Origin: Microcaldota archaeon
Lineage (GTDB): Archaea > Micrarchaeota > Micrarchaeia > Micrarchaeales > Micrarchaeaceae
Assembly (NCBI GenBank): GCA_030040895.1
Contig: JASHSJ010000030.1
Location: forward strand, 1-64,000
Reading direction: 5' to 3'
DNA length: 64,000 bases
In this document: piece after piece, positions 18,892-27,498 of the stretch
Numbering within the stretch: position 1 is the first letter of the stretch
How the letters are laid out: the number at the start of each line of letters is the position of its first letter
The notes under the pieces: generated by a model
The model's database searches: none
Told to the model about the DNA's origin: nothing
The model's input: the letters and a program-made list of their open reading frames with translations, nothing else
Position numbers and translations under genes: made by a program

Positions 18892-19647
18892 ATGGCAAGC
18901 AAAGCAAACAAGCCAGAGCTGATAGTAAACGGCAAGAGGCTTGACGGAAGGGACTTCGGAGATCTAAGATCTTTGACGATAGAGGCATCGGTTCTCAGGA
19001 ACGCTGATGGGTCTGCTTATCTGGAATGGGGCAACAACAAGGTCCTCGCAGCGGTATTTGGACCGAGGGAGGCAACTCCAAAGCACATGCAGGATCCAGC
19101 AAAGGCAATAGTGAAGTGCAGATACGCCATGGCTCCTTTCTCGAGCATAGGGGAGCATGGAAGGACGGGGCCAAACAGGAGGGCCATGGAGATATCGAAA
19201 GTAACGCAGGAAGCATTCGAGAACACAATAATGCTGACTGACTTCCCAGGAAGCGAGATCGACATATTCATAGAGATTCTTCAGAGTGATGGTGGAACAA
19301 GAGCAGCTGGGATAACAGCCGCATCAGTTGCACTGGCCAGTGCTGGAATCCATATGAAAGATCTCATATATGCGGTATCTGTTGGCAAGATCGGAGAACA
19401 TCTTGTTCTAGATCTCAATATGATCGAAGACAATTATTCTGACAGCGACATGCCGATGGCTTTCTCACCAAAAGATGAGAAGGTGTTGCTGCTGCAGATG
19501 GACGGAGACTTTTCAAAGGAAGAGGTAGCAAGGGCCATGAGAATGGGACTTGACGCTGGAAAGGTTATAAGCAAGGTGCAGAAAGATGCACTGCTGGCAG
19601 TTTATAGCAAGGCAGCTGCCGGCCAGAAACAGGAAAATGGTGCTTGA
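18892..19647 (+). CDS. rrp41: Exosome complex exonuclease Rrp41
   Basis: RLDGRDFGDLRSLTIEASVLRNADGSAYLEWGNNKVLAAVFGPRE; RNase PH fold. Confidence 0.95.
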   Translation: MASKANKPELIVNGKRLDGRDFGDLRSLTIEASVLRNADGSAYLEWGNNKVLAAVFGPREATPKHMQDPAKAIVKCRYAMAPFSSIGEHGRTGPNRRAMEISKVTQEAFENTIMLTDFPGSEIDIFIEILQSDGGTRAAGITAASVALASAGIHMKDLIYAVSVGKIGEHLVLDLNMIEDNYSDSDMPMAFSPKDEKVLLLQMDGDFSKEEVARAMRMGLDAGKVISKVQKDALLAVYSKAAAGQKQENGA

Positions 19648-19648
19648 A

Positions 19649-20431
19649 ATGGGAGCAATAGACATAGTAAAAGGACACTACATAAGGGAGCTAGCAGGCA
19701 AGGGAGTGAGAGAAGACGGACGAGGCCTTCTTGATTTCAGGAATTTAGTGATAAAGCCAAACGTTCTTGAGAACACTGAAGGATCAGCGCAGGTTGATCT
19801 TGGAGGAACGAGAGTTCTTTGTGGAGTTAAGCTGCAGGTAGAATCTCCTATGGATGATACTCCAGATCAGGGAAACTTGATCGTTAACTCTGAACTCCTA
19901 CCGCTCGCACATGCAGACTTTGAAGTAGGACCTCCAAGGCCTGAGGCAATAGAGTTGGCAAGAGTAGTTGACAGAGGAATAAGAGCAGCGAATTGCGTAA
20001 ACCTAACCGGACTTTTCATAGAAGCCGAGAAGGCGTGGAGTGTGTTCGTAGATCTTTATGTGCTGAACTATGATGGAAACCTCTTTGATGCGAGCTCAAC
20101 AGCTGCAATGGCTGCGCTAATGCACACTAAGGTTCCAAAGTATGAGAATGGAAAGGCCATATATTCAGAGAAGAAGAACGCCCTAAAGCTTGACAGCACT
20201 GTTGTGTCAACCACATTCGCAAAACTCGACAATACTCTGATGCTGGATCCAAGCATAAATGAGGAAATAGAATCCGATACAAGGGTCACTATAGCGAACG
20301 ATGGCAAAGTTGTCAGGGCAATGCAGAAAGGCAAGAGCGGAAGCTTCTCCACACAGGAAATAGAAACATTAGTAGATGTATCGCTAGGAAAGTATGGTGA
20401 AATAAGCAAGAAGCTTGAGCATACAAGATGA
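19649..20431 (+). CDS. rrp42: Exosome complex component Rrp42
   Basis: REDGRGLLDFRNLVIKPNVLENTEGSAQVDLGGTRVLCGVK. Start reset to ATG 19649, right after the rrp41 stop. Confidence 0.94.
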   Translation: MGAIDIVKGHYIRELAGKGVREDGRGLLDFRNLVIKPNVLENTEGSAQVDLGGTRVLCGVKLQVESPMDDTPDQGNLIVNSELLPLAHADFEVGPPRPEAIELARVVDRGIRAANCVNLTGLFIEAEKAWSVFVDLYVLNYDGNLFDASSTAAMAALMHTKVPKYENGKAIYSEKKNALKLDSTVVSTTFAKLDNTLMLDPSINEEIESDTRVTIANDGKVVRAMQKGKSGSFSTQEIETLVDVSLGKYGEISKKLEHTR

Positions 20432-20435
20432 TGCC

Positions 20436-20675
20436 ATGGTTAATGCAAGCGTAAGATATGGAGCAAGTATAAGGAAAAGGCAGAAGGTAGTTGGCGCGAA
20501 GAAGAGCGCGCTCTACAAGTGCGAAGCGTGCGGCAGGATGACTGTCAAGAGGATCGGCACTAGCATATGGAAGTGCAAGCACTGCAACGCGACCTATGCC
20601 GGAGGGGCCTATTCAATGACAACGCCCGAGGGAGAAGTAGCAAGAAGAATCATAGAAGGAATAAAGAAGCAGTAA
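20436..20675 (+). CDS. rpl37ae: Ribosomal protein L37Ae
   Basis: YGASIRKRQKVV...KCEACGRMTVKRIGTSIWKCKHCNATYAGGAY zinc ribbon. Confidence 0.93.
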   Translation: MVNASVRYGASIRKRQKVVGAKKSALYKCEACGRMTVKRIGTSIWKCKHCNATYAGGAYSMTTPEGEVARRIIEGIKKQ

Positions 20676-20684
20676 TGATTTGTT

Positions 20685-21047
20685 ATGCCAAAGATATCTT
20701 TCAGTCCAATAGAAGAGCTCGTAATACACGAATACGTTAGCATTGAGCTTGACGATTTGCTAAGGGAGAGGGTAACTCCAGCGGGCAGCGTGCCGCTGTA
20801 TTGGTGCGACGGACTCCTATTCAGTTTCAGCTCACTCCCATGGACAAAGGATACCATCAAGGACTATATGACTGGTAAGATACACTGGGCTGAAACTCAC
20901 TATACTGTAATGGAGAAGTACAAGCCAGTGCTTGAGTTGAAAGACGAAAACTACCAGGCGCAGGTGAAGGTCAGGGTCATAGACACATCTAGATCGGCGT
21001 TGCACAAAGAATTTGTGAAATGGATAAAGGCAAGGAAAAACTTTTAA
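20685..21047 (+). CDS. Hypothetical protein, 120 aa, between rpl37ae and rpo12
   Basis: MPKISFSPIEELVIHEYVSIELDDLLRE; co-oriented with a 10-nt gap; no family recognised. Confidence 0.65.
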   Translation: MPKISFSPIEELVIHEYVSIELDDLLRERVTPAGSVPLYWCDGLLFSFSSLPWTKDTIKDYMTGKIHWAETHYTVMEKYKPVLELKDENYQAQVKVRVIDTSRSALHKEFVKWIKARKNF

Positions 21048-21066
21048 TGATTAAAAAAGAAGTGAT

Positions 21067-21201
21067 ATGATGGGATACGTTTGTGCTAAATGCGGGAAAA
21101 AGATAAAGACTCTTGACAAGTTCGCGAGATGCGCATTCTGCGGAAACAGGATTCTTGTCAAGGAAAGGCCAAATGTGGCAAAGGAAGTAAGCACTGATTG
21201 A
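21067..21201 (+). CDS. rpo12: DNA-directed RNA polymerase subunit Rpo12 (RpoP), 44 aa; absent from ORF track
   Basis: Direct translation: MMGYVCAKCGKKIKTLDKFARCAFCGNRILVKERPNVAKEVSTD*; CxxC...CxxC ribbon and RILVKERP signature. Confidence 0.9.
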   Translation: MMGYVCAKCGKKIKTLDKFARCAFCGNRILVKERPNVAKEVSTD

Positions 21202-21206
21202 ACTTG

Positions 21207-21461
21207 CTATTTTCCGACCAGTGGGCCGGCCGTGACTATTATAGTTTCGGCAACGCTTTTTACTCTTTCATACTTTATGCTGCTCTTCTTCAGCATCGCA
21301 GCTGTGTTCTGGGCCCTTATGAGCTCTTCCATCTTTGTCAGGAGCAGGCTTGAGACATTGCCGCTGTCGAAGTCAAGAATGACATCTTCTACCATCCCTA
21401 CCATCTGTCCGGAATTAGTTATTATCTTCTTGCCGTAGAGCTCTGATACCAGTATCGCCAT
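21207..21461 (-). CDS. PRC-barrel domain protein
   Basis: VSELYGKKIITNSGQMVGMVEDVILDFDSGNVSSLLL. Confidence 0.85.
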   Translation of the reverse strand: MAILVSELYGKKIITNSGQMVGMVEDVILDFDSGNVSSLLLTKMEELIRAQNTAAMLKKSSIKYERVKSVAETIIVTAGPLVGK

Positions 21462-21465
21462 GATT

Positions 21466-22020
21466 TCACCTTATGCACACAATCCTTTTGGATGCAAATA
21501 TTCTTATTATGTACTCCTTCAGCTCTTTCCTGAAAGCCTCTTTGTCGGCTTGCATCTGGCGCTGTTCCGGACCCTTGAAAAGGTCGATGTTGCCAGAAAC
21601 AAGATGATCCAGATATTCGTCTGTCAGGTAGTAGCTCCGCTTTCCGCACTTGTTGCACTTGTACACCGGCATTACAGGTATATTGGTGATTTTGCCTTCC
21701 TTGCGCTCCACTTCCAGCAAAAGTCCGGTTTCATTGCAAGAAGGGCAATTCTTGCTGAGCGCAACTTCATGCATATCATCATGACCTTCTATTGCGATCC
21801 TCTCAGAGTCAACAAAGTCACTGACGCACTTGTCTATTACTGAAATGCTGTTTAGGCATTCGAAGAAGTCGCGCCTGACTATTGCTCCCTCTCCATTGAA
21901 TATAGTATGCATGACACCGTTCGAGATTGGCTCCCACATTGCTACTCTGGTGCCTGAGCTTTGGCTGTAGTCTATCCTGACTGCCCCATCTTTTCCTCTA
22001 GAAAGCCTGCTCGGCCCCAT
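21466..22020 (-). CDS. Zinc-ribbon protein of unknown function
   Basis: CPSCNETGLLLEVERKEGKITNIPVMPVYKCNKCGKRSYYLTDEY. Confidence 0.65.
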   Translation of the reverse strand: MGPSRLSRGKDGAVRIDYSQSSGTRVAMWEPISNGVMHTIFNGEGAIVRRDFFECLNSISVIDKCVSDFVDSERIAIEGHDDMHEVALSKNCPSCNETGLLLEVERKEGKITNIPVMPVYKCNKCGKRSYYLTDEYLDHLVSGNIDLFKGPEQRQMQADKEAFRKELKEYIIRIFASKRIVCIR

Positions 22021-22239
22021 CTATCCACCAAATTTCAATCTGTAAGTGTCTATGTCTTCCTCCTCCACAGTATCCCTTCTCTCCTTCTTCGCACGCTTCA
22101 CGGCGAACCTTGCAATCATGGTTGCCTTCTTTTCCAGCATCTTGGCTATGGCATCGGCAGCGTCGTCGCTTATCTTGACCTTTGCCTTTGCCTGCACTAT
22201 CTTCTTTATCGTTGCATTTGATATTTTCACGTTCAGCAC
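22021..22239 (-). CDS. Archaeal histone (GTG start)
   Basis: KISDDAADAIAKMLEKKATMIARFAVKRAKKERRDTVEEEDIDTYRLKFGG histone fold. Confidence 0.85.
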   Translation of the reverse strand: MLNVKISNATIKKIVQAKAKVKISDDAADAIAKMLEKKATMIARFAVKRAKKERRDTVEEEDIDTYRLKFGG

Positions 22240-22389
22240 TCAAGATCGTCTTCACAGCATAAGCTCAGTGTAGTGCACTATCATCATTAATATGTAATAG
22301 TTTTCAAATAATAAAAATGTTGCTTTTGCAGGACTTTTACCTATTTCGCAAAATAATCCTGATAATATTTTTAAGCATTAGCGCATAAT

Positions 22390-22560
22390 ATGATTGGGGA
22401 CAAAATGGGAAATCAAAAAGTAATTGCACCTCCTTCTGCAAAAAACCACATTCCTGGGAGGAGACCAAGACTTGAGGAAAGCCTATTAGCAGATGAAGAG
22501 CCGGCTACCAAGACTGAACGCGAATTTGTTATGCGCTTTGCAGTTCAGAAGAGGCCCTAG
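22390..22560 (+). CDS. Possible small basic protein (56 aa from ATG 22390, 51 aa from ATG 22405)
   Basis: Open frame MIGDKMGNQKVIAPPSAKNHIPGRRPRLEESLLADEEPATKTEREFVMRFAVQKRP*; AT-rich TATA-like aatatttttaa upstream. Confidence 0.35.
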   Translation: MIGDKMGNQKVIAPPSAKNHIPGRRPRLEESLLADEEPATKTEREFVMRFAVQKRP

Positions 22561-22604
22561 ATACCTTATATCTTGTACTCAAGGCCTCGGACTGATAACT
22601 GGCT

Positions 22605-22679
22605 TCAGAGCTCTCCTACCCTTCTCTTCTGCGCTCGCTTCAAGCGTTTCCGCCTCTTTTTCTTCCACTTCCAGCGCAT
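22605..22679 (-). CDS. rpl41e: Probable ribosomal protein L41e (24 aa); absent from ORF track
   Basis: Reverse-strand translation MRWKWKKKRRKRLKRAQKRRVGEL*; matches the MRxKWxKKRxRRLKR pattern of L41e. Confidence 0.62.
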   Translation of the reverse strand: MRWKWKKKRRKRLKRAQKRRVGEL

Positions 22680-22791
22680 TCTTCCCTTCTTCTTCCACTT
22701 CCTTGGTATGCTTCCCAAATATTACACCGAAACTTTAGTTATTCGCAACGAGGATTTATAAGCTTGCACATTATATTTTACTTGCGATAGA

Positions 22792-23844
22792 ATGGCTGCG
22801 TTGAGGGCACTGCTAATAGTTGTCATAGCGATCGCTATAGTGTTTGCGCTCTACTACTTCACCGTGGCAGGAAAGTCGACAAATACCGCCCATGCTTCAA
22901 CAATAACAGTGTCTCCCAAGTCAACGAGCAGCTCGTCAACCAGCACTGTCGGGATACAGTATGGGCCTTGCAACAACTTCGAGCTCTTTACGACCAATCT
23001 CAGCAACACTGTTACTACGGAATGCTATTGGGGAGGAGGACCAGTTGGCATATGGGTCAGCGGCGGGATAACCGGCAAGGAGACTGCCACTATAACCGGA
23101 GTAAGCGACAACATCGTATACGTTAACCAGACTTCAGCGTACCCGTGCGTGACTTACTTCACTAACCTCACTCTTCCAAACCAATATTACACGGTATCAT
23201 TGACCACCGGGGCGCATACAAGCAGCGGGCTTGAGACAACACAATGTTACTACGCGTACGTTGGGATAAACCAAACCCTATCGCCGCCCGCACAGGTATA
23301 TCAGCAGGTCTACAACGGAGGCTTTTCTGATGGAAAATACACTGGATGGACGGTAAATGACACTGGCTTTGGGACAAAGCCGCTCAACATAACATACGCT
23401 GATACTGCAAACGTGAACTGCTACCTATCGGCGCCTTGGCGCAACTACAATGGAACGTATTTTGCCACTACGTTCAACTGCGGCCTCAGCAACGCACCCG
23501 GCAATATAACATCATCGCCGTTCTATGCGAGGCTGCCCTTCCTGAACTTCCAGATAATAAGCCCGGATGACAAGCTCGACTACATACAGGTACTCTACAA
23601 TGGCACTCCTTACATAACCGCTTGGTACAACACCTACAATGTCACCATTTCCGCTAATTCGGCATCACTGTTCCAGAACGCCAGCATTCCGCTGGTAAAT
23701 GTAATCAACAAACCGATACAGATAAGGGTGGTTGCCAGAACCCTGGCACAGCAGAGATTCATCGCTGTTGGCGATTTCAGGATCTCAAGTGTACCGGTCC
23801 AGAGCGTGCAGCCGTCGAACATAACGTTCGCCCCTGGCTCGTGA
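22792..23844 (+). CDS. Secreted or membrane-anchored Ser/Thr/Asn-rich surface protein
   Basis: N-terminal TM ALRALLIVVIAIAIVFALYYF, S/T-rich linker, many NxS/T sequons. Confidence 0.7.
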   Translation: MAALRALLIVVIAIAIVFALYYFTVAGKSTNTAHASTITVSPKSTSSSSTSTVGIQYGPCNNFELFTTNLSNTVTTECYWGGGPVGIWVSGGITGKETATITGVSDNIVYVNQTSAYPCVTYFTNLTLPNQYYTVSLTTGAHTSSGLETTQCYYAYVGINQTLSPPAQVYQQVYNGGFSDGKYTGWTVNDTGFGTKPLNITYADTANVNCYLSAPWRNYNGTYFATTFNCGLSNAPGNITSSPFYARLPFLNFQIISPDDKLDYIQVLYNGTPYITAWYNTYNVTISANSASLFQNASIPLVNVINKPIQIRVVARTLAQQRFIAVGDFRISSVPVQSVQPSNITFAPGS

Positions 23845-24363
23845 TCAGGGCTTCTGCTCCTTGGCCTTTTCCGCGAGCTTCCTGCCTATCTCTGCCCTTT
23901 GCTCGAGGTTGCGCTTTACCTGCTCAAGGTCCTCAGGCTTCATTATCTTCTCCAATATGTACCTTGAATAGTCAACAGCTATCTGTGACATGTCCATGAG
24001 CATTGACTGCAGTTCGCTGGGCTTGAGCCTGATCTCCTTCTCGGGCCTGAGCACCTCTATGCCCGCCGGAGCGTACTTGAAAATAGTATTTATCAGGTAT
24101 TGAAGATTCTCAAACAGGACAGTTACGACGCCGCTGGTCGTATACACCCCATGACTTTCTACGGGTTCCTCGATTGATCCGTACACGTAAACAACTCCCT
24201 TCTCCTTCATTAGCCTCTCGTTGATGAGATCCAGCATCAGGGGCTGCAGCTTCTCCTTCTCCTTTTCCTGCATGTCAAAATACATCCTTATTAGCATGCC
24301 TCCTTTCGATATCTTCTCTTCCGTGAGTTTTTCCACATCGTTCTTTGCCATTGTACCACTCAT
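23845..24363 (-). CDS. Hypothetical protein overlapping hisS
   Basis: ATGA overlap with hisS; charged helical protein, no clear family. Confidence 0.65.
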   Translation of the reverse strand: MSGTMAKNDVEKLTEEKISKGGMLIRMYFDMQEKEKEKLQPLMLDLINERLMKEKGVVYVYGSIEEPVESHGVYTTSGVVTVLFENLQYLINTIFKYAPAGIEVLRPEKEIRLKPSELQSMLMDMSQIAVDYSRYILEKIMKPEDLEQVKRNLEQRAEIGRKLAEKAKEQKP

Positions 24364-25643
24364 CTGTTTCTCTGGACTATTGTTACAGCGTCTTCTGGGG
24401 TAAGAAGGTTTTCGGTTCCATCGACAAGGTTCTTCAGCTTCAGCTTTCCCTCCTTTTCCTCACCATCGCCGATTATTGCGGCATACTTGAACCTCATTGA
24501 GTTTGCATACGAGAGCTGGTTTGATATGTTCCTGTCGCTGACATTTATGTCTATCGCTATTCCGCTCTCTCTCAGCTGGTTTGCTATCTTGAGCGCGTAT
24601 GCGTAGTTGCTTGGCTTCACCCACGCAACGAAAACCGGGGCGTACGTGTACCTATCGGATTTCGTATATCCCATTATTGCAAGAAGCCTGTCTATGCCTA
24701 TCGAGCATCCGACCGCCGGAAGCGGCCTGTTGCCCATCATGCCTATCAGATTGTCATATCTTCCTCCTCCCCCGATTGAATCTTTTGCAACATCCCCCTC
24801 TCCGACTATCTTGAACTCCACTACCATATCGGTATAGTAGTCAAAGCCCCTGGCAAGAGAGAAGTCAAGAATAACATCCCCTTTTATGCTGTACAGGGAC
24901 AGCAGAGAAATGAGTTCGTTCATCTCTGATTGCGGGGCCTTGTCGTCCAGATATCTTTCTACGTGCTGGAGTTTTTCTGTGTTGGACCCGCCCAGGCTTA
25001 CTAGCTCGTCCACTTTTGCAACCGCATCGTTGCCAATGCCGAGGCCCCTCAGCTGCTCGAGAACTCCGTCCCTTCCTATCTTCTCCAGCTTGTCTATCGC
25101 CCTGAGCACTGGCATGATCAGCTCCTGCTTTATCCCTATCTTTGCAAAGAAAGCGTTCATGAACTTCCTGTTGTTGAGCAGCACCCTGTACTTTATTCCC
25201 ATAATATCGAAGAATGTTGCCGCTGTTGCTATGACCTCGGCGTCTGACGCTGGGCTCCTGGTTCCCACTATGTCAACATCGGCCTGTGTGAACTCCCAAT
25301 ACCTTCCTTTCTGCGGCTCCTCCCTCCTCCAGCACTTGCCTATGTAGTACCTCTTGAAAGGAAGCGGTATTTCTTGGTGCATGCTGATATATCTTGCCAA
25401 TGACATTGTATGGTCATACCTAAGGCCAAGATCGTCGTTCTTCAGCTCGAAAATCAGCTTTGTATCCTCCCCTATGCCCCCCTTTGACTTGAGCAGAGCC
25501 ATCTTCTCGAAGTTTGGAGTGTCTATTGATATGAAGCCGAACTGCTGGAATATGACCTCAAGCTTCTTTAGCACTTCGTTCTTGAAAAGGGCCTCGTTGG
25601 GCAGCAGGTCTCTAACTCCTCTAGGAAATGGGATATCTGCCAT
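24360..25643 (-). CDS. hisS: Histidyl-tRNA synthetase
   Basis: PRGVRDLLPNEA; YRLRYDHT-like LGLRYDHTMSLARY; GRYWEFTQADVDIVG; GGGGRYDNLIGMMG. Confidence 0.95.
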   Translation of the reverse strand: MADIPFPRGVRDLLPNEALFKNEVLKKLEVIFQQFGFISIDTPNFEKMALLKSKGGIGEDTKLIFELKNDDLGLRYDHTMSLARYISMHQEIPLPFKRYYIGKCWRREEPQKGRYWEFTQADVDIVGTRSPASDAEVIATAATFFDIMGIKYRVLLNNRKFMNAFFAKIGIKQELIMPVLRAIDKLEKIGRDGVLEQLRGLGIGNDAVAKVDELVSLGGSNTEKLQHVERYLDDKAPQSEMNELISLLSLYSIKGDVILDFSLARGFDYYTDMVVEFKIVGEGDVAKDSIGGGGRYDNLIGMMGNRPLPAVGCSIGIDRLLAIMGYTKSDRYTYAPVFVAWVKPSNYAYALKIANQLRESGIAIDINVSDRNISNQLSYANSMRFKYAAIIGDGEEKEGKLKLKNLVDGTENLLTPEDAVTIVQRNR

Positions 25644-25659
25644 TTTACCATCACTGCGA

Positions 25660-25989
25660 TCAGAGGTTCTTATCTATCCACTTCTTGAGCGTGTCCTTTG
25701 GAACTGCGCCGACGTTCATCGCCTTAGTCTTGCCGTTCACTATGAGCAGCGCAGTTGGTATGCTCATTATGTTGTATCTTCTTGCTATGCCCTCATTAGC
25801 GTCAGCATCCACCTTCACGAACTTGACCTTGCCCTCATATTCCTTTGAAACCTCCTCGATTATGGGAGAAAAGATTCTGCACGGCCCGCACCAGGTCGCC
25901 CATATGTCAACGAGCACCGGCATCTTCGACTTTATTACCTCCTCTTCAAAAGAAGCTTCATTCACATCTGATACTGCCATTGATATCAC
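25660..25989 (-). CDS. Thioredoxin
   Basis: MPVLVDIWATWCGPCRIFSPIIEEVSKEYEGKVKFVKVDADAN; IMSIPTALL. Confidence 0.95.
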   Translation of the reverse strand: MISMAVSDVNEASFEEEVIKSKMPVLVDIWATWCGPCRIFSPIIEEVSKEYEGKVKFVKVDADANEGIARRYNIMSIPTALLIVNGKTKAMNVGAVPKDTLKKWIDKNL

Positions 25990-26030
25990 TATTGTTTTCC
26001 TGTTTCTGTCCTTTTATTACTTTTGCTTTC

Positions 26031-27494
26031 CTACTTGGCTATCTTTTCAAGAATTGGATACGTTTCAAAGAGCCTTTCCTGCTGCAACTGCTGATACAGC
26101 ATGTATATTATGCCAACCGTAAGAAGGATTCCCATGCCCGATCCTATGGCTCCGGTGAGCGTGGCTAGCGCTGCCAGCAACCCAACGAATATGCTGCCAA
26201 GCGTGGCAACAGTAGGTATGTACTTGTTTAGCACGCTTTCTATTATTCTTGGATCTCTCCTGAACCCGGGTATCTGCCAGCCCATGTCACCGAGCTGCTC
26301 CGCCATGTTCTTAGGGCTCTGCCCCGTCATCTCTATCCAGAACTTGCCGAATATGACGCACAATATGACAAGAATTATGGTATATATTATCACGTGAATC
26401 CATTCCGGGACAAGAATAATGCCGCCCCATGGAAGATACAGCGATGAAGTCTGCGTGGCAAGATAGCTAAAGTAAGTTGAATATCCTCCTATCCCGTATG
26501 GCGCTGGATACGGATTGGGAAACTGCGGAGATATTAGATATATCAGGCCTCCGGTGAGCTCCTGGGTTGTCCCTGATGTAGTTGCTACCGGGGTATACAG
26601 CGCTATGAACCTGGCCAGGTTTGCGAACTGCCCACCCACTCCTGCAAGGAACCTGAACCAGACCGTAAAGCTGAGCTCAAGCGACGATGCGAGTATGACT
26701 GGGAGCACGCTGACGTAAAGGAATGGAATCGGAAGCCTCCCCCCTATGCCCCTGAGCTGCTCAAACGCCAGGGGAAGCTCCACCTTTGTCTCATAGGCAT
26801 ATATGCTTACGAGGAACACAAGAACCGCAAAGAACAGCGGCCCGAATGCGAGCAGTGCGCTTGCGAGCGCTGCAGATCCTCCTGCCTGTATTGCAGATAC
26901 GGCGCCGGGTATGAGTATTTCTATTGTGCCGGCGACTATCGAATAGGAGACTCCGCTGGCTATGAATATGTTTATCCCCGACATTATGCCGTACTTTGTC
27001 ATTATCTCGTCAAGGAATATTATCGTTATGGCTCCGATCGCCATCTGCAGGGCCACTATCCCGAAAAACGATGGGCTTGCCAGCGGCACGAATCCAGTGG
27101 CCACGTATATGACCGATTCCACTATAGCAATGCCCATCGCCGCAAGCTTCTGAAGCGTCTGGTATCTTGCTTTCTGCACCATGTCAGTCATGTCCATGTT
27201 GATAAGGCCAGCTCCCGATACCAGCTGCAGCAGTATGCTGGCCAGCACTATTGGCCCTATTCCAACGGTTATCAGGCTGCCTATCTTCCCTGCGAACACT
27301 ATGCTGATCAGCTGTAGCACTGGCTGGGACAGCGCCGTGGAGCTAACTCCAACCGCAACAGTGCTGTACAGTACGAAATATACGACAAGGATTCCGGCCG
27401 TCCAGTACATCTTCTCCCTGAGCGAGAGCTGGTTCTTGGGCGGAGCTATCGTCGGTATGAATGGGCTTATCTTATCTATGAACTCTAGTGCCAT
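26031..27494 (-). CDS. secY: Preprotein translocase subunit SecY
   Basis: Multi-TM; IGPIVLASILLQLVSGAGLI; FRRDPRIIESVLNKYIPTVATLGS. Confidence 0.93.
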   Translation of the reverse strand: MALEFIDKISPFIPTIAPPKNQLSLREKMYWTAGILVVYFVLYSTVAVGVSSTALSQPVLQLISIVFAGKIGSLITVGIGPIVLASILLQLVSGAGLINMDMTDMVQKARYQTLQKLAAMGIAIVESVIYVATGFVPLASPSFFGIVALQMAIGAITIIFLDEIMTKYGIMSGINIFIASGVSYSIVAGTIEILIPGAVSAIQAGGSAALASALLAFGPLFFAVLVFLVSIYAYETKVELPLAFEQLRGIGGRLPIPFLYVSVLPVILASSLELSFTVWFRFLAGVGGQFANLARFIALYTPVATTSGTTQELTGGLIYLISPQFPNPYPAPYGIGGYSTYFSYLATQTSSLYLPWGGIILVPEWIHVIIYTIILVILCVIFGKFWIEMTGQSPKNMAEQLGDMGWQIPGFRRDPRIIESVLNKYIPTVATLGSIFVGLLAALATLTGAIGSGMGILLTVGIIYMLYQQLQQERLFETYPILEKIAK

Positions 27495-27498
27495 GCTG

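Noticed and set aside
22493-22738. Plus-strand ORFs (22493-22738, 22573-22761)
   Set aside because: Antisense to the probable rpl41e; composition (Ser/Phe-rich) is the typical mirror of a Lys/Arg-rich gene.
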